NCBI GenBank assembly: GCA_964404215.1
Contig: CAYOJF010000013.1
Coordinates: forward strand, 1-64,000
Direction: 5' to 3'
From: Aureispira sp964404215
Lineage (GTDB): Bacteria; Bacteroidota; Bacteroidia; Chitinophagales; Saprospiraceae
Length of the DNA stretch: 64,000 nt
Shown: positions 25,424-33,982 of the stretch, one piece after another
Layout: every line of letters starts with the position of its first letter
Numbering within the stretch: the first letter of the stretch is position 1
Notes under the pieces: generated by a model
What the model was told of the DNA's origin: nothing
Seen by the model: only the letters and a program-made list of their open reading frames with translations
The model's database searches: none
Translations under genes and position numbers: made by a program

Positions 25424-26302
25424 ATGAAAGTTTCAACTATATTCTCTACCCTATTGGTAGGAACCGTTCTATTATTTACCTCTTGTACGCCAGAAGAAGA
25501 AGTTCTGAAAGAAGGTAGTCTTCAGCTTATTTTTGACAATCGTGTTGGAAATACAGAAATAGCGATTACATCAGATACAGATACTAATTTCCCTTATACT
25601 AGTCCAATGAACCAGATGTTTAATATCACTAAATTAGGATATTATGTATCAAGAGTAGAATTGACAGGCCCTAATGGCGAAAGCTATGTAGATAAGGTTA
25701 CTACAGGACCAATGGATGAAGATGTTAATGGGTTTTATCATGTCCAAGAAAAAGACGTGAATTCACAGTTAGTGACTTTAGAAAATGTCCCAAGTGGAAC
25801 TTATGATGAGTTAACTTTTACATTGGGAGTAGAAGCGGATGCAGTACAACAGGGGGCTACTGGTGGTCCATTGGATCCAGCTAACGGAGGTTGGTTATGG
25901 AATTGGGATGCTGGTTATATTGGTTGGGCAATGGAAGGCCGTTCTCCATCTTCTCCTGCTGTGGCAGGACCCTTTAATAAGGATAATTCAGTCAAATTAC
26001 ATATTGGAGGTTGGAAAGAGATTGCTGGAAATACGGCAATGACTAATAATGTTAAGCGTATTACATTGAAATTTCCATCGTCTGTAGAAGTAGGAGAAGG
26101 ATTAACTCCATCAGCACATTTACACATGGATTTATTGGTAGCACTAGGAGCTCATGCTAGTGGACACAGTGGTCATGGTGGTAGCCATATGCATCATCAG
26201 GTAGATTTCTCAACAGAATATTCGGTTCATAGTCCTGCTGCTGGTAAAGATATTGGTGAAAATCTAGAGGGAGCATTTGAAGTACATCATGTACACCAAT
26301 AA
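25424..26302 (+). CDS. MbnP family copper-associated lipoprotein
   Basis: A 292-residue lipoprotein (signal ending LLFTSC, C21). The beta-rich body (GSLQLIFDNRVGN, FNITKLGYYVSRVEL, GTYDELTFTLGVE) and the Trp-rich segment with W157, W159, W161 and W168 (GGWLWNWDAGYIGWAMEG) are the hallmarks of MbnP-type proteins. In characterised MbnP a tryptophan is oxidised to kynurenine by the partner MbnH, which helps bind Cu(I). The C-terminal part is rich in His (HLHMDLL, then seven His between 244 and 258, and HHVHQ at the end), consistent with metal binding. The gene is followed 12 bp later by the MbnH-like gene, forming an operon. Confidence 0.92.
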   Translation: MKVSTIFSTLLVGTVLLFTSCTPEEEVLKEGSLQLIFDNRVGNTEIAITSDTDTNFPYTSPMNQMFNITKLGYYVSRVELTGPNGESYVDKVTTGPMDEDVNGFYHVQEKDVNSQLVTLENVPSGTYDELTFTLGVEADAVQQGATGGPLDPANGGWLWNWDAGYIGWAMEGRSPSSPAVAGPFNKDNSVKLHIGGWKEIAGNTAMTNNVKRITLKFPSSVEVGEGLTPSAHLHMDLLVALGAHASGHSGHGGSHMHHQVDFSTEYSVHSPAAGKDIGENLEGAFEVHHVHQ

Positions 26303-26314
26303 ACTGTATTTCCC

Positions 26315-27376
26315 ATGATTAATTATCGTGTTTTCAAAGCATCTCTAGCCATTTATTGGTTAGGGGCTTTCACCCTGGTGACGCTAACAGGCTGTATTAA
26401 AGATATACCTAATGAGGCGACTAATCCTTATTTCTTTGAAAAACCAGTTGGTTTTCCAGAACCAACCTATACTTTCTACAACAATGAGTTAACTGAAGAT
26501 GGGTTTAAATTAGGGAAGAAGTTATTTTTTGATCCGATGCTATCTATAGATGGGACGGTTTCTTGCGGAAGTTGTCATATTCAATCTACAGCCTTTGCAG
26601 ATCAACAGTTGCATCATATTAGTGTAGGCGTTCAGAATAGAGTCGGTATTCGGAATGCTTTACCCTTGTTTAATCTAGCTTTTTACAAAGAGTTTTTTTG
26701 GGATGGTGGGGTCACTCATTTGGATTTTGTTCCTATCAATGCCATAGAGAGTCCCTTTGAGATGGATGAAACATTATTGGGGGTATTAGAGAAATTACGT
26801 CTTTCTAAAGAATATCCAGCCTTATACGAAAAGGCATTTGGTACCACGACTATCAATACAGGATTGACCATGGATGCTTTAGCTCAATTTATGAATAGAA
26901 TGATTTCGGCTAATTCTAAGTATGACCAATCATTGAAAGGAGAAGTAGAATTGACAGAAAAAGAACAAAGAGGGTTGCAATTATTCAATGAGCACTGCGA
27001 AAATTGTCACAGTGGTATTTTGTTTACCAATCAAGAATACCACAATAATGGAATTAGTACGGTTTTTCCTGACTCAGGGAGAGCATTGATCTCTGCTAAT
27101 AATATGGATATAGGTAAATTTAGAGTACCTAGTTTGCGTAATATTGATCGGACATCGCCGTATATGCATAATGCTAAATTTCAGACATTGGAAGAGGTGC
27201 TCGAACACTACGCCAATGGAGTGCAACAGTCGGCTACTTTAGACAGCCGACTGATATTACCTAATGGCACATTGGGGATTCCACTAAATCCCCAACAACA
27301 AGCAGATATTATTGCGTTTTTGAAAACACTGACCGATTTTGATTTTATCAACGATCCATTATTTTTCAAAGACTGA
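26315..27376 (+). CDS. MbnH-like di-haem enzyme, cytochrome c peroxidase/MauG family
   Basis: A 353-residue lipoprotein (lipobox LTGC, C27) with two haem motifs, CGSCH (C84-C87-H88) and CENCH (C228-C231-H232). Family blocks present include FFDP.LS.DGTVSC.SCH, FFWDG, KFRVPSLRNI..T.PYMHN and an N-terminal KLGKKLFFD. MauG/MbnH enzymes use a bis-Fe(IV) state and H2O2 to oxidise Trp or Tyr of a partner protein. The immediately upstream MbnP gene (12-bp gap) identifies the likely substrate and supports the MbnH assignment over a plain peroxidase. It acts in the periplasm. Confidence 0.9.
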   Translation: MINYRVFKASLAIYWLGAFTLVTLTGCIKDIPNEATNPYFFEKPVGFPEPTYTFYNNELTEDGFKLGKKLFFDPMLSIDGTVSCGSCHIQSTAFADQQLHHISVGVQNRVGIRNALPLFNLAFYKEFFWDGGVTHLDFVPINAIESPFEMDETLLGVLEKLRLSKEYPALYEKAFGTTTINTGLTMDALAQFMNRMISANSKYDQSLKGEVELTEKEQRGLQLFNEHCENCHSGILFTNQEYHNNGISTVFPDSGRALISANNMDIGKFRVPSLRNIDRTSPYMHNAKFQTLEEVLEHYANGVQQSATLDSRLILPNGTLGIPLNPQQQADIIAFLKTLTDFDFINDPLFFKD

Positions 27377-27427
27377 TAGTATATATAATTTCTGAAAGGA
27401 AATAAATGTGAATGTGAATGTTCAGAA

Positions 27428-27459
27428 AGTAGTGCCCACAAGGGGTGCTACTTTTTTTT
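27428..27459 (+). terminator. Rho-independent terminator of the MbnP-MbnH operon
   Basis: AGTAGTGCCC (27428-27437) pairs with GGGTGCTACT (27443-27452), using two G-U wobbles, around ACAAG, and runs into eight T residues. It lies 52 bp after the MbnH-like stop. Confidence 0.8.
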
Positions 27460-27496
27460 ATTCCTGCTCTAAGTAGGTGTTTTTAATCCAATTACT

Positions 27497-27504
27497 TACT
27501 TTTG
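27497..27504 (+). promoter_or_regulatory. Candidate -7 box for the glycyl-tRNA synthetase gene
   Basis: TACTTTTG fits TAnnTTTG and lies 46 bp upstream of the ATG at 27550, just after the preceding terminator. No TTTG -33 box is present at the expected spacing, so the call is moderate. Confidence 0.45.
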
Positions 27505-27549
27505 TGCATTAATTTAAACATACAAAAGTATACATAAGCAGATTTAATC

Positions 27550-29109
27550 ATGGCAAAAAAAGAGCAAAACCTATTTCAGGAAATCGTATCACACTGCAAA
27601 AAACTAGGATTTATCTATCAATCGTCAGAGATCTATGGCGGACTTAGTGCGGTCTATGATTATGGTCCATATGGTGTCTTGCTCAAAAATAATATCAAAC
27701 AATATTGGTGGAAATCTATGGTGCAGATGCACGAAAATATAGTAGGATTGGATTCTGCTATTTTTATGGAACCAACTGTATGGAAAGCTTCAGGACACGT
27801 AGATGCTTTCAATGATCCATTGATTGATAATAAAGATTCTAAAAAACGCTACCGTGCCGATCATTTGATTGAGGATTATATTCAAAATAAAATCCAAAAG
27901 AAGATTGATAAAGATGTAGCGAAAGCTGAGAAACGCTTTGGAGATGCTTTTGATAAACAAGAGTTCTTATCTACCAATGGTCGTATTCTAGAGCGTCAAG
28001 CTAAAATTGATGCCATTCTGGAGAGAATGGAGACAGCCTTGAGCACAGGAGATTTAGTAGATCTAAAGGCTCAAATCGAAGAGTTAGGAATTGTTTGCCC
28101 TGTATCAGGTACCAAAAACTGGACAGATGCTCGTCAGTTCAATTTGATGTTTTCGACTCAGGGAGGAGGAGCCACTAGCGATGATGTACTTTACTTACGT
28201 CCAGAAACTGCACAAGGTATTTTTGTCAATTTCTTGAATGTACTCAATACCTCTCGTCAGAAGGTGCCTTTTGGTATTGCCCAAATAGGAAAAGCTTTCC
28301 GTAACGAGATAGTAGCCCGTCAGTTTATCTTTCGTATGAGAGAGTTTGAGCAAATGGAAATGCAGTTTTTTGTACGTCCAGGCGATCAAAAGAAGTTCTA
28401 TGAGTATTGGAAAGAAGCTCGTATGAAATGGCATTTAGCATTAGGAACGCCAGCAGATAAACTAAAATATCATGACCATGCTGCTTTAGCACATTATGCA
28501 GATATGGCTTTGGATATTGAGTTTGAATTTCCATTTGGATTCAAAGAGCTAGAAGGAGTTCATTCTCGTACTGATTTTGATTTGAGTGCACACCAAGAGC
28601 ATTCTGGGAAGAAACTACAATATTTTGATCCAGAACTAAAGGAAAGTTATGTACCTTATGTAGTAGAAACATCTGTAGGATGTGACCGTATGTTCTTGTC
28701 TGTATTGAGCCAAGCATACCAAGTAGATCAAGTACCTGATGCTAATGGAAAATTACAAGAACGTGTTGTATTGCGTCTTCATCCAGCTATTGCTCCTATC
28801 AAATGTGCGGTATTGCCACTGGTCAAAAAAGACGAAAAATTGACTAGCAAGGCAAGAGATATTTTTAATCAAATCAAATATTCTTTTGAATGTCAATATG
28901 ATGAAAAAGATTCTGTAGGAAAACGTTATAGAAGACAAGATGAGTTAGGTACTCCATATTGTATTACAATTGATGAACAAACGATTGAAGACAATACGGT
29001 CACGATTCGTGAAAGAGATAGTATGGCACAAGAGCGTGTTTCTATTGATGCCGTAGAGCAGATTATACGTCAAAAGGTTGATATGCGTACGCTATTGCAA
29101 CAATTGTAG
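27550..29109 (+). CDS. glyS: Glycine--tRNA ligase, homodimeric class II type
   Basis: A 519-residue cytosolic enzyme charging tRNA-Gly. Class II motifs are clear: GGLSAVYDYGPYG near residue 25, motif 2 in AFRNEIVARQFIFRMREFEQMEMQFF, the ATP-site region YLRPETAQGIFVNF, and motif 3 in ETSVGCDRMFL. The C-terminal anticodon-binding domain begins at LHPAIAPIKCAVLPL and includes RRQDELGTPYCITID. Length fits the alpha2-type enzyme, which is encoded by one gene, unlike the glyQ/glyS alpha2beta2 form. The start follows a terminator and a TACTTTTG promoter element, so it is monocistronic. Confidence 0.97.
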   Translation: MAKKEQNLFQEIVSHCKKLGFIYQSSEIYGGLSAVYDYGPYGVLLKNNIKQYWWKSMVQMHENIVGLDSAIFMEPTVWKASGHVDAFNDPLIDNKDSKKRYRADHLIEDYIQNKIQKKIDKDVAKAEKRFGDAFDKQEFLSTNGRILERQAKIDAILERMETALSTGDLVDLKAQIEELGIVCPVSGTKNWTDARQFNLMFSTQGGGATSDDVLYLRPETAQGIFVNFLNVLNTSRQKVPFGIAQIGKAFRNEIVARQFIFRMREFEQMEMQFFVRPGDQKKFYEYWKEARMKWHLALGTPADKLKYHDHAALAHYADMALDIEFEFPFGFKELEGVHSRTDFDLSAHQEHSGKKLQYFDPELKESYVPYVVETSVGCDRMFLSVLSQAYQVDQVPDANGKLQERVVLRLHPAIAPIKCAVLPLVKKDEKLTSKARDIFNQIKYSFECQYDEKDSVGKRYRRQDELGTPYCITIDEQTIEDNTVTIRERDSMAQERVSIDAVEQIIRQKVDMRTLLQQL

Positions 29110-29184
29110 GCCCTAAAAAGACGTTAAAGTTATTTTTTAGAGAACTTCTAAGCCCTCAAAATCAACATCTAATAAAAAAAATCG

Positions 29185-29192
29185 TATTTTTG
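29185..29192 (+). promoter_or_regulatory. Candidate -7 box for the OmpA-family gene
   Basis: TATTTTTG fits TAnnTTTG and is 138 bp upstream of the start at 29330. No clear TTTG at 19-bp spacing. The long leader between it and the ATG contains no recognised motif. Confidence 0.4.
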
Positions 29193-29329
29193 TGGGTGAT
29201 GTTCAGTACTTATGGTTATATATTGTTATAATAATGAACATTATGATCCTATTTGGATTTCAAATAATAGAAAACGACCCAACGGAGTGTTACTAAACCA
29301 CTTCAACATATAGATAGATCAATACAGCC

Positions 29330-30772
29330 ATGAAAATACATGAATTAATAATTTATAGCCTGAGTTTTTTTGTAGTAGTAGCCTGTGGTACTACCAAAGG
29401 AGCAAGCAAAACAGATACGGTAGACAGTAAGCCTACCACTACAACTGGGGGAGCCGACGACGACTATGATGGCGTAGCAAACTCAGAAGATGCTTGCCCT
29501 TATATCTATGGTACTGCACGTACAAATGGCTGTCCTGATGCGGATGGAGACGGTTTGCGTGATTCAGAAGATGTTTGTCCTGACAATAAAGGATTTGCGA
29601 ATCTTAAAGGTTGTATAGATAGAGATTATGATGGTATCATTGATCCAGAAGATAAGTGTCCAGATGCTTATGGCGAGAATCTATTAGGTTGTCCTGATAT
29701 GAGCGAAGAAGATGCAGATGGTGATGGGGTCAATAATGATGTAGATGCCTGTCCTGATTTGGCGGGTTGGTTTACAGCCGAAGGATGTCCTGATAGGGAT
29801 GGAGATGGTATTCGAGATGATATAGATGCATGTGCCGATATGTTTGGAAGTTCAGAATATAACGGTTGTCCTTTACCTAAGTCAACAGTACAAGACCTAC
29901 TCAACCAGTATGGTAATCCTTCTAAGATGCAAGGAGTGTCCGAAAAAGGATATTATAGAGGTCTAGATGGTAAAATCTATGATAGAGACGATATGGTTAT
30001 TAGTGTAGTAGGAGGTGATATAGTGGGACAGTCTGGAGACATTATGACGGCTAGTGCTAACTTTTTTGTAGATGAGTCTGGAGATATTCGCAATGAAAAT
30101 GGGCAATTGGTCCAGTTGGATGAAGATAAATATTTGTTTATACAAGGCGTAGGAGTATTATCCAATGCTTCTGGACAAAAACGTCCAATTAATCCGCTTG
30201 GTCGTAAAGGTGGTAGTGGTGTTAAATTTGGTCAGCAAAGTGGCGGAGGGAGCATTACAGTAGGCGGAAATCAAGATGGAACGACTACTCCTTATGATGG
30301 TGGTAACCCTTACAATAGAGGCAATGGGCAAGATGTAGATCCTAGTAACAATAATATTTACAATAATAACCCGACTAATTACCAGCCTTTGTCACCAGCA
30401 GAAGCAGCGGATTGTAATCGCATTGATTTGGCGTCATTGAGAGCAGCTATTTATTTTGATTACGATGCTTCTAGAGCTGAATCTAACTCATTGCGTCAGC
30501 TCAATAGAGTAGTAGATGCCATGCGTAAATGTGCTTCTCTAGAGCTGCAAGTAGCAGGACATACCGATGCAGATGGAGGTGATGGATACAATACTATGTT
30601 ATCAGAAAAGAGAGCAAAATCAGTATTGAAATACATCAAAGGACAAGGGATTAGTGATACTCGCCTGAAATATAATGGCTATGGGGAGAAATATCCTATT
30701 GCACCCAATAGTACAGAAGAAGGAAAACAAAAAAATAGACGTGCTGAAATACATGTTTCAAGAGCACAATAA
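29330..30772 (+). CDS. OmpA-family lipoprotein with thrombospondin type 3 calcium repeats
   Basis: A 480-residue lipoprotein (signal ending VVAC, C19). Residues about 43-170 contain five D-x-D-x-DG(V/I/L)-type calcium-binding repeats ending in C-P (DYDGVANSEDACP, DADGDGLRDSEDVCP and so on). A Gly/Asn-rich linker (about 285-355) follows. The C-terminal domain (about 370-480) is OmpA-like, with IYFDYDASR, AGHTDADGGDGYN, LSEKRAKSVLKYI and KNRRAEIHV, and should bind peptidoglycan. It is a likely structural link between outer membrane and cell wall. Monocistronic, with a strong terminator. Confidence 0.93.
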   Translation: MKIHELIIYSLSFFVVVACGTTKGASKTDTVDSKPTTTTGGADDDYDGVANSEDACPYIYGTARTNGCPDADGDGLRDSEDVCPDNKGFANLKGCIDRDYDGIIDPEDKCPDAYGENLLGCPDMSEEDADGDGVNNDVDACPDLAGWFTAEGCPDRDGDGIRDDIDACADMFGSSEYNGCPLPKSTVQDLLNQYGNPSKMQGVSEKGYYRGLDGKIYDRDDMVISVVGGDIVGQSGDIMTASANFFVDESGDIRNENGQLVQLDEDKYLFIQGVGVLSNASGQKRPINPLGRKGGSGVKFGQQSGGGSITVGGNQDGTTTPYDGGNPYNRGNGQDVDPSNNNIYNNNPTNYQPLSPAEAADCNRIDLASLRAAIYFDYDASRAESNSLRQLNRVVDAMRKCASLELQVAGHTDADGGDGYNTMLSEKRAKSVLKYIKGQGISDTRLKYNGYGEKYPIAPNSTEEGKQKNRRAEIHVSRAQ

Positions 30773-30792
30773 AATATAGATATAAACAGTCT

Positions 30793-30835
30793 AAAACAGG
30801 AGTATTGTTAAATGAACAATGCTCCTGTTTTTTTT
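30793..30835 (+). terminator. Rho-independent terminator of the OmpA-family gene
   Basis: AAAACAGGAG(T)ATTGTT pairs with AACAAT(G)CTCCTGTTTT around a short loop and ends in a T8 tract. It lies 20 bp after the stop. Confidence 0.85.
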
Positions 30836-30935
30836 CTTAGAGCTTCTTACTCTGGAAGTTAAAAAAGAAGTCGAATAAACTAAAGATAAGGTAGAAATGC
30901 CTTTTTTTTTTTAGCTTTGGGGCGAACTAAAACCA

Positions 30936-32030
30936 ATGTACATGGTAGCAATTATACCTGCATTTCTTACCGCTTTTTTGATTACTTACTTTGCCATTCC
31001 ATCTATTATTCGGATTGCAATAGAGAAAAATTTAGTAGATGAACCTGGAGAACGACGCTCTCATAGCCAAAGCGTTCCCACTTTGGGAGGTTTAGGAATT
31101 TTTGCAGGACTAATTTTTGCGACTACTTTTTGGATCCCATTTGACTTTTGTACCTACCCAGATCACAAGTATGTACAGTACATGCTTTGTGCTTTTTTGA
31201 TTATATTTCTCATTGGGGCAAAGGATGATATTATTCCACTGTCTCCAATCAAGAAAATAGGTGGGCAAGTTTTAGCTGCTTTTATGTTGGTTTACTATGC
31301 AGACATCAGGATTTCAAATCTGTATGGTATATTAGGAATACAAGAAATTCCTCCATGGCTAGGATTTTGTTTGACCATTTTTAGTATTATAGTGATCATT
31401 AATGCACTGAATTTGATTGATGGGATTAATGGGCTTTCGGGGACAATAGGGATTATTATATGTCTCACTTTTGGAGGCTGGTTTTATCTAGCAGGCCGCT
31501 TGGATTTAGCTGTTTTGGCAGCAGCTATGGCAGGGGCATTAGTCGCTTTTTTACGATACAATATTGCCTCTGAAATATTCATGGGAGATACAGGGTCCTT
31601 GCTAGTAGGTCTAGCAGCATCTATTTTGGCATTAAGTTTTATACAAGCCAATACTCCTACAGTCGCTACTTATGAAGCTTTTGTTGATAATGCTTATAGT
31701 GTAGAGTCTGTACCAGCGGTAGCGATTGGAATTTTAATCATTCCTTTGTTTGATACCCTACGAGTTTTTACTTTGCGAGTACTAAAGAGGCGTTCTCCTT
31801 TTAGCCCAGATCGTACCCATATTCATCACTTGCTACTAGACTTAGGGTGTAGTCATTTACAAGCCACAGCGATATTAGGTTTAGTGAATATTGTTTTTGT
31901 AGTATTGGTTTTTCAGTTACAGTCTATCGGAACTCTAGAACTGATGCTGTTGGTATTTGGTTTGGCAATTTCACTGACAGGCCTGGTGCAGTTTTTATTG
32001 TCAAAACAAAAAAAAGAACAGCATGCTTAA
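30936..32030 (+). CDS. WecA/MraY-family undecaprenyl-phosphate sugar-phosphate transferase
   Basis: A 364-residue polytopic membrane protein, roughly 10-11 hydrophobic segments. Family motifs: DEPGERRSHSQSVPTLGGLGIF near residue 36, KDD near 98, NALNLIDGINGLSG near 155 (catalytic Asp/Asn loop), IFMGDTGSLLVG near 215, and RTHIHHLLLDLG near 290. These place it with WecA/TagO/RgpG rather than with MraY proper. The reaction transfers a sugar-1-phosphate (typically GlcNAc-1-P) to undecaprenyl phosphate, starting a surface polysaccharide. The start could also be the ATG two codons later. Its 3' end overlaps crcB by 8 bp, indicating translational coupling. Confidence 0.9.
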   Translation: MYMVAIIPAFLTAFLITYFAIPSIIRIAIEKNLVDEPGERRSHSQSVPTLGGLGIFAGLIFATTFWIPFDFCTYPDHKYVQYMLCAFLIIFLIGAKDDIIPLSPIKKIGGQVLAAFMLVYYADIRISNLYGILGIQEIPPWLGFCLTIFSIIVIINALNLIDGINGLSGTIGIIICLTFGGWFYLAGRLDLAVLAAAMAGALVAFLRYNIASEIFMGDTGSLLVGLAASILALSFIQANTPTVATYEAFVDNAYSVESVPAVAIGILIIPLFDTLRVFTLRVLKRRSPFSPDRTHIHHLLLDLGCSHLQATAILGLVNIVFVVLVFQLQSIGTLELMLLVFGLAISLTGLVQFLLSKQKKEQHA

Positions 32031-32394
32031 CGCTTTAGCTGTATTTCTGGGAGGAGGACTCGGGAGTCTATGTCGTTATGGGCTGACCTTTTTTTGGCAA
32101 GAAACGACTATGCCTGTTGCCACTTTAGTAGCAAATATATTAGCCTGTTTTTTATTAGGTTTTCTGACGAGCTACTGGACTAAAAATAATGGTGTTTCTG
32201 ATGTATGGAAGTTGCTATTCGGGACAGGGTTTTGTGGTGGTTTTAGCACCTTCAGCACCTTTTCTAAAGAGGTCGTGTTATTACAGGAAGAACATATTTG
32301 GATACAGGCGGTTTATTTGGTCTTGAGTATTGCTTTGGGCGTTTTTGCTGTTTGTTTGGGAATAATGGTAGCCCAATGGGGAGAAAATCTATAG
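32023..32394 (+). CDS. crcB: Fluoride ion channel CrcB/Fluc
   Basis: A 123-residue four-helix membrane protein. Fluc motifs: GGGLGSLCRYGL at the N-terminus, ATLVANILACFLLGFL in helix 2, and GFCGGFSTFSTFSKE with the Phe-box and Na+-site residues in helix 3. It forms dual-topology dimers that export F-. The gene overlaps the upstream transferase by 8 bp (ATG at 32023 inside the other gene's last codons). No fluoride riboswitch is expected upstream because it is an internal operon gene, and none was seen. Confidence 0.95.
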   Translation: MLNALAVFLGGGLGSLCRYGLTFFWQETTMPVATLVANILACFLLGFLTSYWTKNNGVSDVWKLLFGTGFCGGFSTFSTFSKEVVLLQEEHIWIQAVYLVLSIALGVFAVCLGIMVAQWGENL

Positions 32395-32504
32395 CCATTT
32401 AACAATATTGTTCTTAAAAAACTTGAAAAAATTAAAGAATATAGTATCTTAATTTTTCAAAACAAGCTAAAAATACACAACCGTTTGCATAACCCACCAA
32501 ACAA

Positions 32505-33476
32505 ATGAATAATACGCTGAATACTCCTTTTAAGAAGAAGGCTAGGGAAATAATCACTAGTACGTGGTTCAATATGTTAATTCTGGCATTGATTGTAGTC
32601 AATGGTGTTCTTATTGGTGTACAAACTTATGATACTTGTCCTCCTAGTATTGAGTATATACAACTGACTATCTTATTGATATTTGCAGGAGAGGTTTTCT
32701 TACGGTGGAAAGGGCGTTTGAGTACAGAAGCCTATTTTGCTGATCGATGGAATATTTTTGATATTTTTATAGTAGCTATCGGAATTATACCAGAAGTAGC
32801 AGGGATTTTATTCCCTAATATGAGCGAGACGGAGAATGGGATTTTTGCGACCCTAAGAGTATTGCGTATCGTTCAGTTGACCCGTTCCATCCGAGCGATA
32901 GAAGAGTTGAGGGTACTAATTGGGGTATTACTAAAGTCTATCAAATCCCTTTCTTACATCGCTGTCTTATTCTTGCTGATCATGTATATCTATGCAATAG
33001 TAGGAGTAACTTTATTCAAGAACAAGAACTACGATAACTCTGAGCACCTAGAACTAACGATTAGCAATCCAGATCCTTATGGAGACATCTGGGAAGCATT
33101 TTTTACTTTGTTTAGGATACTAACAGGGGAAGATTGGACGGATTTGCGTTATAATCTATTGGATAATAAATATACTACAGCGAATGGCGATTCTGTCCCA
33201 GGACAATCTAATTTTACAGTTACGTTCTACCATGTATCTTGGATGGTAATAGCAGCTTATTTATTAGTGAACTTGGTTGTAGGAGCTATTGTTAATAACT
33301 TTCAGCTGGTGCTAGATGCCAAACGAGAAGAGGAAGAACAATTTAAAAAACTCAGAGAAAAACAACTGCGTGCTGAACGTGGAGAAGATGATACTGATGT
33401 AGATGATGGTGATGATGACAACGACGACGATGATACACCACCTAAGCGTAAAATAACAAAGCGTCCTAAAGTATAG
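32505..33476 (+). CDS. Voltage-gated cation channel, single six-helix domain, calcium-channel-like filter
   Basis: A 323-residue protein of the NaChBac/ion-transport family. S1-S3 span about 20-100. S4 is at about 116-132, with R118, R121, Q124, R127 and R130 at three-residue spacing. S5 is at about 148-172, pore helix and filter at 195-215, and S6 at 240-270 (LLVNLVVGAIVNNFQ). The filter reads L-T-G-E-D-W-T-D (E209, D210, W211), close to the TGEDW motif of domain II of animal CaV channels rather than the LESWS of bacterial sodium channels, so Ca2+ selectivity is predicted. After S6 comes a charged coiled-coil-like helix (271-293) and an Asp-rich tail (295-310). It begins 110 bp after crcB. 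Element R2 starts right after the stop. Confidence 0.9.
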   Translation: MNNTLNTPFKKKAREIITSTWFNMLILALIVVNGVLIGVQTYDTCPPSIEYIQLTILLIFAGEVFLRWKGRLSTEAYFADRWNIFDIFIVAIGIIPEVAGILFPNMSETENGIFATLRVLRIVQLTRSIRAIEELRVLIGVLLKSIKSLSYIAVLFLLIMYIYAIVGVTLFKNKNYDNSEHLELTISNPDPYGDIWEAFFTLFRILTGEDWTDLRYNLLDNKYTTANGDSVPGQSNFTVTFYHVSWMVIAAYLLVNLVVGAIVNNFQLVLDAKREEEEQFKKLREKQLRAERGEDDTDVDDGDDDNDDDDTPPKRKITKRPKV

Positions 33477-33477
33477 A

Positions 33478-33681
33478 CTAAGAGTATGTTTAGCCAACAT
33501 TCAAATGATAGAACCTCAAAAAAGAGCCATGGCATCCACTTGTGGTTCATTTCATTCAGTACTCAAAAGTGAGGCTCAATTAGCAAAAAAAATACTATTT
33601 TGTTTTGCTGTATTCAGAGGTTCAGTGGACCTCTGAATACAGCGTTTATATACAAAAAATATAATTTCAAACATGCTCTAA
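33478..33681. repeat. MITE-like palindromic element, copy R2 (rearranged centre)
   Basis: The element begins 2 bp after the channel gene's stop. Ends are CTAAGAGTATGTTTAG (33478-33493) and an inverted CAAACATGCTCTAAG-like end near 33668-33682. Bases 33570-33591 are identical to 44615-44636 in copy R4. The usual AATAGC core is replaced by a different palindrome at 33607-33643, a 15-bp stem (GCTGTATTCAGAGGT and complement). Confidence 0.65.
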
Positions 33682-33683
33682 GC

Positions 33684-33718
33684 AAAAAAGCCACCTCATA
33701 TTATGAGGTGGCTTTTTT
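33684..33718. terminator. Bidirectional Rho-independent terminator
   Basis: AAAAAAGCCACCTCATA (33684-33700) and its exact reverse complement (33702-33718) form an almost loopless perfect palindrome with A6 and T6 flanks. It ends the minus-strand small-protein operon 11 bp after its last stop, and also closes the channel gene side after R2. Confidence 0.88.
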
Positions 33719-33728
33719 ACTCCAAAAT

Positions 33729-33959
33729 TTACTCTTCTGTAGAAGTAGTACTGCTCGGATTTTCTTCTTCCCAAATCAATTGGGCTTCTTTTTTTGCTTC
33801 CAATCGACATTTTTGATCTGCTTTATCAAGATAAGCATTTTTGAGTTCTTGTACTCTAGCGGATACGTTTTCGGTATCAGTACCCCCTCCTGAAAAAGCG
33901 GTCAAGGAAATAAAACTAATAGCTAAAACCAGCGAAGCGAATAAAAATTTATATTTCAT
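33729..33959 (-). CDS. Small secreted protein, 76 aa
   Basis: Unrecognised. A 76-residue product with a signal peptide (MKYKFLFASLVLAISFISLTAFSGGG) and a short, charged helical mature part (VSARVQELKNAYLDKADQKCRLEAKKEAQLIWEEE) with a single Cys, then a Ser/Thr/Glu tail. It lies 23 bp downstream of another small exported protein of similar design (a helix with one Cys in a C-x3-K or C-E-D-K setting), so the two may be distant paralogues. It is the last gene of a three-gene minus-strand unit led by a GSCFA protein and followed by a strong terminator. Confidence 0.7.
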   Translation of the reverse strand: MKYKFLFASLVLAISFISLTAFSGGGTDTENVSARVQELKNAYLDKADQKCRLEAKKEAQLIWEEENPSSTTSTEE

Positions 33960-33982
33960 AATATAGTTATTGGTTAGACGAG

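Noticed and set aside
32395..32504. Fluoride riboswitch linked to crcB
   Set aside because: crcB is internal to an operon, and no riboswitch-like fold was recognised either before it or before the upstream transferase.
33607..33643. 15-bp hairpin considered as the terminator of the channel gene
   Set aside because: No T tract follows, and a much better bidirectional terminator lies at 33684-33718; it is better read as the altered centre of element R2.
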